From Bacteroidales bacterium UBA1751 (lineage in GTDB: Bacteria > Bacteroidota > Bacteroidia > Bacteroidales > UBA932), in assembly GCA_002315995.1 (NCBI GenBank), contig DCHN01000041.1, forward strand, positions 1-16,479: a DNA stretch of 16,479 nucleotides, given 5' to 3'. The translations under genes were made by a program, and so were the position numbers. This document shows positions 14,077 to 16,479 of the stretch, piece after piece (positions within the stretch are counted from its first letter, which is position 1; every line of letters starts with the position of its first letter). Below the pieces are notes generated by a model. That model did not search any database. It was not told the origin of the DNA and saw only the letters and a list, made by a program, of their open reading frames with translations.

Positions 14077-15333
14077 ATGCAGAAAAGTATTGACAGTTAC
14101 AATTTTGCCGGGAAAAGGGCAATTGTAAGGGTGGATTTCAATGTTCCACTTGACGCAGATTTCAAAGTTACAGATGACACAAGAATCCGTGCAGCAGTAC
14201 CAACTCTTAAGAAAGTGCTTGCAGGCGGAGGATCACTTATACTCATGAGCCACCTTGGCAGACCAAAAGGGGTGGCTGACAAATACTCGCTCAAACATAT
14301 CATCTACAAGATAGAGGAGTTGCTTGGTGAAAAGATAGTTTTTGCTGATGACTGCATGAAGGCCGGCGCTCAGGCTGCCGCTCTCAAACCTGGTCAGGTG
14401 CTTCTGCTTGAGAACCTGAGATTCTATGCAGAGGAGGAGGGTAAGCCAAGAGGTCTTGCAGATGATGTATCTGATGAGGTGAAAAAGGCTGCCAAGGCGG
14501 AGGTTAAGGCAAGCCAGAAGGAGTTCGTGAAGACTCTTGCAAGTTACGCTGACTGTTACATCAACGATGCGTTTGGAACAGCTCACAGGGCACACGCTTC
14601 TACAGCTCTCATTGCAAAGTACTTCCCTGAGGACAAGATGTTCGGATACATAATGGAGGGTGAAATCAAGGCTATTGATTCAGTTCTCAACAATTCGCGC
14701 AAACCTGTAACCGCTATTATTGGCGGCGCCAAGGTATCTTCAAAGATAGGTATCATAGAGAACCTCTTCAGCAAGGTTGACAATATGATCATTGGCGGTG
14801 GAATGGTTTACACATTCGTAAAGGCTCAGGGCGGAAAGATTGGAACTTCACTCTGCGAGGATGACCAGATTGAGGTTGCAAAGGAGATTATGGCAAAGGC
14901 TGCCGAAAAGGGTGTGAAACTCTATATGGGCAGCGAGGTTGTTATTGCAGATAAATTTGCAGAGGATGCCCAGTCAAAGGTTTGTAAGGTAAATGATATT
15001 CCTGATGGATGGATGGGTATGGATGCCGCTCCAAGTTCAGTGAAGGAGTGGGAGGGTGTTCTCATGGCTTCAAAGACCATTCTCTGGAACGGTCCTGTAG
15101 GTGTATTTGAGATGGAGAAGTTTGCAAAGGGAACAAAAGCCATTGCCGAGATTCTTGCAAAGGCAACCCAGCAGAACGGAGCGTTTACTCTTGTAGGTGG
15201 TGGCGACAGTGTTGCTGCCGTTAACCAGATGGGTTACGCCTCAAAGGTAAGCTATGTTTCAACAGGTGGTGGTGCTATGCTTGAGGCCCTTGAAGGAAAG
15301 GAGCTTCCTGGAATTGCTGCCATTAAGGAGTAG
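14077..15333 (+). CDS. pgk: Phosphoglycerate kinase
   Basis: A 418-residue glycolytic enzyme that transfers phosphate from 1,3-bisphosphoglycerate to ADP to make ATP. The signature RVDFNVPL is near residues 18-25, SHLGRPKG near 60-67 and GTAHRAHAST near 168-177 (substrate-side residues). IIGGAKVSSKI near 210-220, WNGPVGVFE near 336-344 and GGGDSVAA near 373-380 form the nucleotide side. Length is normal. Its TAG overlaps the next gene's GTG by one base. Codon use is rich in AAG, GAG and CTT as expected for a highly expressed gene. Confidence 0.97.
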   Translation: MQKSIDSYNFAGKRAIVRVDFNVPLDADFKVTDDTRIRAAVPTLKKVLAGGGSLILMSHLGRPKGVADKYSLKHIIYKIEELLGEKIVFADDCMKAGAQAAALKPGQVLLLENLRFYAEEEGKPRGLADDVSDEVKKAAKAEVKASQKEFVKTLASYADCYINDAFGTAHRAHASTALIAKYFPEDKMFGYIMEGEIKAIDSVLNNSRKPVTAIIGGAKVSSKIGIIENLFSKVDNMIIGGGMVYTFVKAQGGKIGTSLCEDDQIEVAKEIMAKAAEKGVKLYMGSEVVIADKFAEDAQSKVCKVNDIPDGWMGMDAAPSSVKEWEGVLMASKTILWNGPVGVFEMEKFAKGTKAIAEILAKATQQNGAFTLVGGGDSVAAVNQMGYASKVSYVSTGGGAMLEALEGKELPGIAAIKE

Positions 15334-16376
15334 TGAACAGATTTGATATAGAGAGTATGATTGGGAGGGGGCTTCTGCCCTCTCCTGATGCATTACGCTC
15401 GTATGATGCTCTGTGTGTTCTTGGCCCTACGGCATGCGGCAAGACTGCTTTTGCGGTGGCTCTTGCATCTGCAATGGGCAATGGTGAAATCCTGAGCGCC
15501 GACTCACGTCAGGTTTACCGTGGAATGGACATTGGTACCGGCAAGGACCTTGAGGAGTATGGAGAAATTCCCTATCACCTTATAGATATTGTTGATGCCG
15601 GCACAAAGTACAACCTTTTCGAGTATCAGAGGGACTTCTCAAAAAGCTATTGCGAGGTACGAAGCAGGGGAGCACTTCCAATAATATGCGGTGGAAGCGG
15701 TTTGTACATTGAGGCGGTAACAAGAGAGGGGTATGACCTCAAGGCGGTTCCGCCGGATGCAAAGGTAAGGGAGGCTATGGAGGCCAGAAGTTTCGAGAGT
15801 CTGCTTGAGGAGTATTTCACTCTCAAGCGCAAACACGGATTCGAGCCTCATAACCATACCGATTTCGATACAAAGAAACGGCTCATACGTGCTCTTGAAA
15901 TAGAGATGGCAGTGGATAAGCAAGCAGATGCTGAATATGCTGATGCAGGAGATCTTTCTGAATTGGAAACAGTCTCAGATGGCACTTGCAACTCCAAAGT
16001 ATGTGAAATGCAAGGTGGGAATCCCGTGCTCCCCAGAAGGGTTTATTTCATAGGTCTTGAGGTTTCTCCTGAAGTGCGGAGGGAAAGAATAGACCGCAGG
16101 CTTGATGCACGCTTGAAGGAGGGAATGGTTGATGAGGTGCAAAGGCTCATTGATGGGGGCATTCCGCCCGAGGACCTTGTATATTATGGTCTTGAGTACA
16201 AGTTCGTGACGCAATATCTCACCGGCGAGTTCGGCTATGCTGAGTACAACGGTGGAGCATACGCATATTTGAGGGAGCATCTTGCCATTGCCATTCACCA
16301 GTTTGCCAAGAGGCAGATGACCTGGTTCCGCGGAATGGAGCGCAGAGGGGTTGAAATCCACTGGATAGCAGTGTAA
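15333..16376 (+). CDS. miaA: tRNA dimethylallyltransferase
   Basis: A 347-residue enzyme that adds the dimethylallyl group to A37 of tRNAs that read UNN codons. Visible features: P-loop GPTACGKT at 31-38, DSRQVYRGMDIGTGK at 57-71, GGSGLYIEAV at 120-129, the tRNA-contact segment RRLDARLKEGMVDEV near 255-269, and FAKRQMTWFRG at 324-334. The usual length is about 300-310; the surplus is a hydrophilic insertion at about residues 195-232. The start is GTG overlapping the pgk stop (TAGTG); an in-frame ATG eight codons later (15357) is an alternative. DIGTGKDLEEY, where most MiaA have DIGTAKP, is a variant I associate with one of the two MiaA types in Bacteroidota. Confidence 0.93.
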   Translation: MNRFDIESMIGRGLLPSPDALRSYDALCVLGPTACGKTAFAVALASAMGNGEILSADSRQVYRGMDIGTGKDLEEYGEIPYHLIDIVDAGTKYNLFEYQRDFSKSYCEVRSRGALPIICGGSGLYIEAVTREGYDLKAVPPDAKVREAMEARSFESLLEEYFTLKRKHGFEPHNHTDFDTKKRLIRALEIEMAVDKQADAEYADAGDLSELETVSDGTCNSKVCEMQGGNPVLPRRVYFIGLEVSPEVRRERIDRRLDARLKEGMVDEVQRLIDGGIPPEDLVYYGLEYKFVTQYLTGEFGYAEYNGGAYAYLREHLAIAIHQFAKRQMTWFRGMERRGVEIHWIAV

Positions 16377-16420
16377 CTGCGGTAAGTTTTAATAGAGTGA
16401 AATACAAATATTTACAGAAT

Positions 16421-16479
16421 ATGAATCAGAAATTTTTTCTAGTTGCGGCTGCAGCATTGATGCTTTTAGGCGCTGGAAG
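16421..16479 (+). CDS. Exported protein, start only (cut by window edge)
   Basis: Nineteen codons are present: MNQKFFLVAAAALMLLGAG, a Lys followed by a hydrophobic core, the beginning of a Sec signal peptide. No function can be inferred from this. It lies 44 bases after miaA. Confidence 0.55.
   Translation, partial: MNQKFFLVAAAALMLLGAG

Noticed and set aside
1..16479. CRISPR arrays, tRNA or rRNA genes
   Set aside because: No regularly spaced direct repeats and no cloverleaf or rRNA-like sequence were noticed on either strand.

Overview
The window looks like chromosome from a member of the Bacteroidales (phylum Bacteroidota), probably a host-associated anaerobe. Supporting signs: several genes are preceded by the Bacteroidota sigma factor promoter pattern (TTG, about 19-22 bases, TAnnTTTG); iron uptake uses a fused FeoA-FeoB protein; outer-membrane beta-barrel proteins follow thioredoxin; ribosome-binding sites are weak; and the housekeeping enzymes are Bacteroidota-like. 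The species cannot be named from the sequence alone.

Layout. (1) 1-1675: kbl and the start of rsmE on the minus strand, with a clear promoter facing left. (2) 1676-4240: a promoter facing right drives feoAB. (3) 4241-4991: about 750 bases without an intact gene, holding several strong inverted repeats, a terminator-like hairpin and a possible transposase scrap. (4) 4992-6757: trxA and two exported barrel proteins, probably one operon. (5) 6836-10440: an accessory island. It opens with the end of a broken IS66-type insertion sequence. Next comes a HigB-like toxin and a HigA-like antitoxin with a zinc-peptidase (ImmA/IrrE) domain, with a palindromic operator over the promoter. A tight three-gene cassette follows: a DUF4417 protein, a very acidic 127-residue protein and a basic, histidine-containing 147-residue protein; I cannot assign a function to any of the three. 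(6) 10481-16479: housekeeping genes again: a polyprenyl diphosphate synthase, smpB (minus strand), a SAM-dependent methyltransferase, lgt, pgk, miaA and the first codons of an exported protein.

How the genes fit together. The core genes serve threonine and glycine metabolism (kbl), rRNA and tRNA modification (rsmE, miaA), ferrous iron uptake (feoAB), thiol redox (trxA), isoprenoid chain synthesis, ribosome rescue (smpB), lipoprotein maturation (lgt) and glycolysis (pgk). They are not one pathway. The most interesting part is the island between the DUF2490 barrel gene and the polyprenyl synthase gene. It reads as A+T-richer by eye, carries mobile-element debris, and joins a self-regulated toxin-antitoxin pair to a compact cassette of undescribed genes. 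The cassette could be a defence, addiction or toxin-immunity unit, but this is inference.
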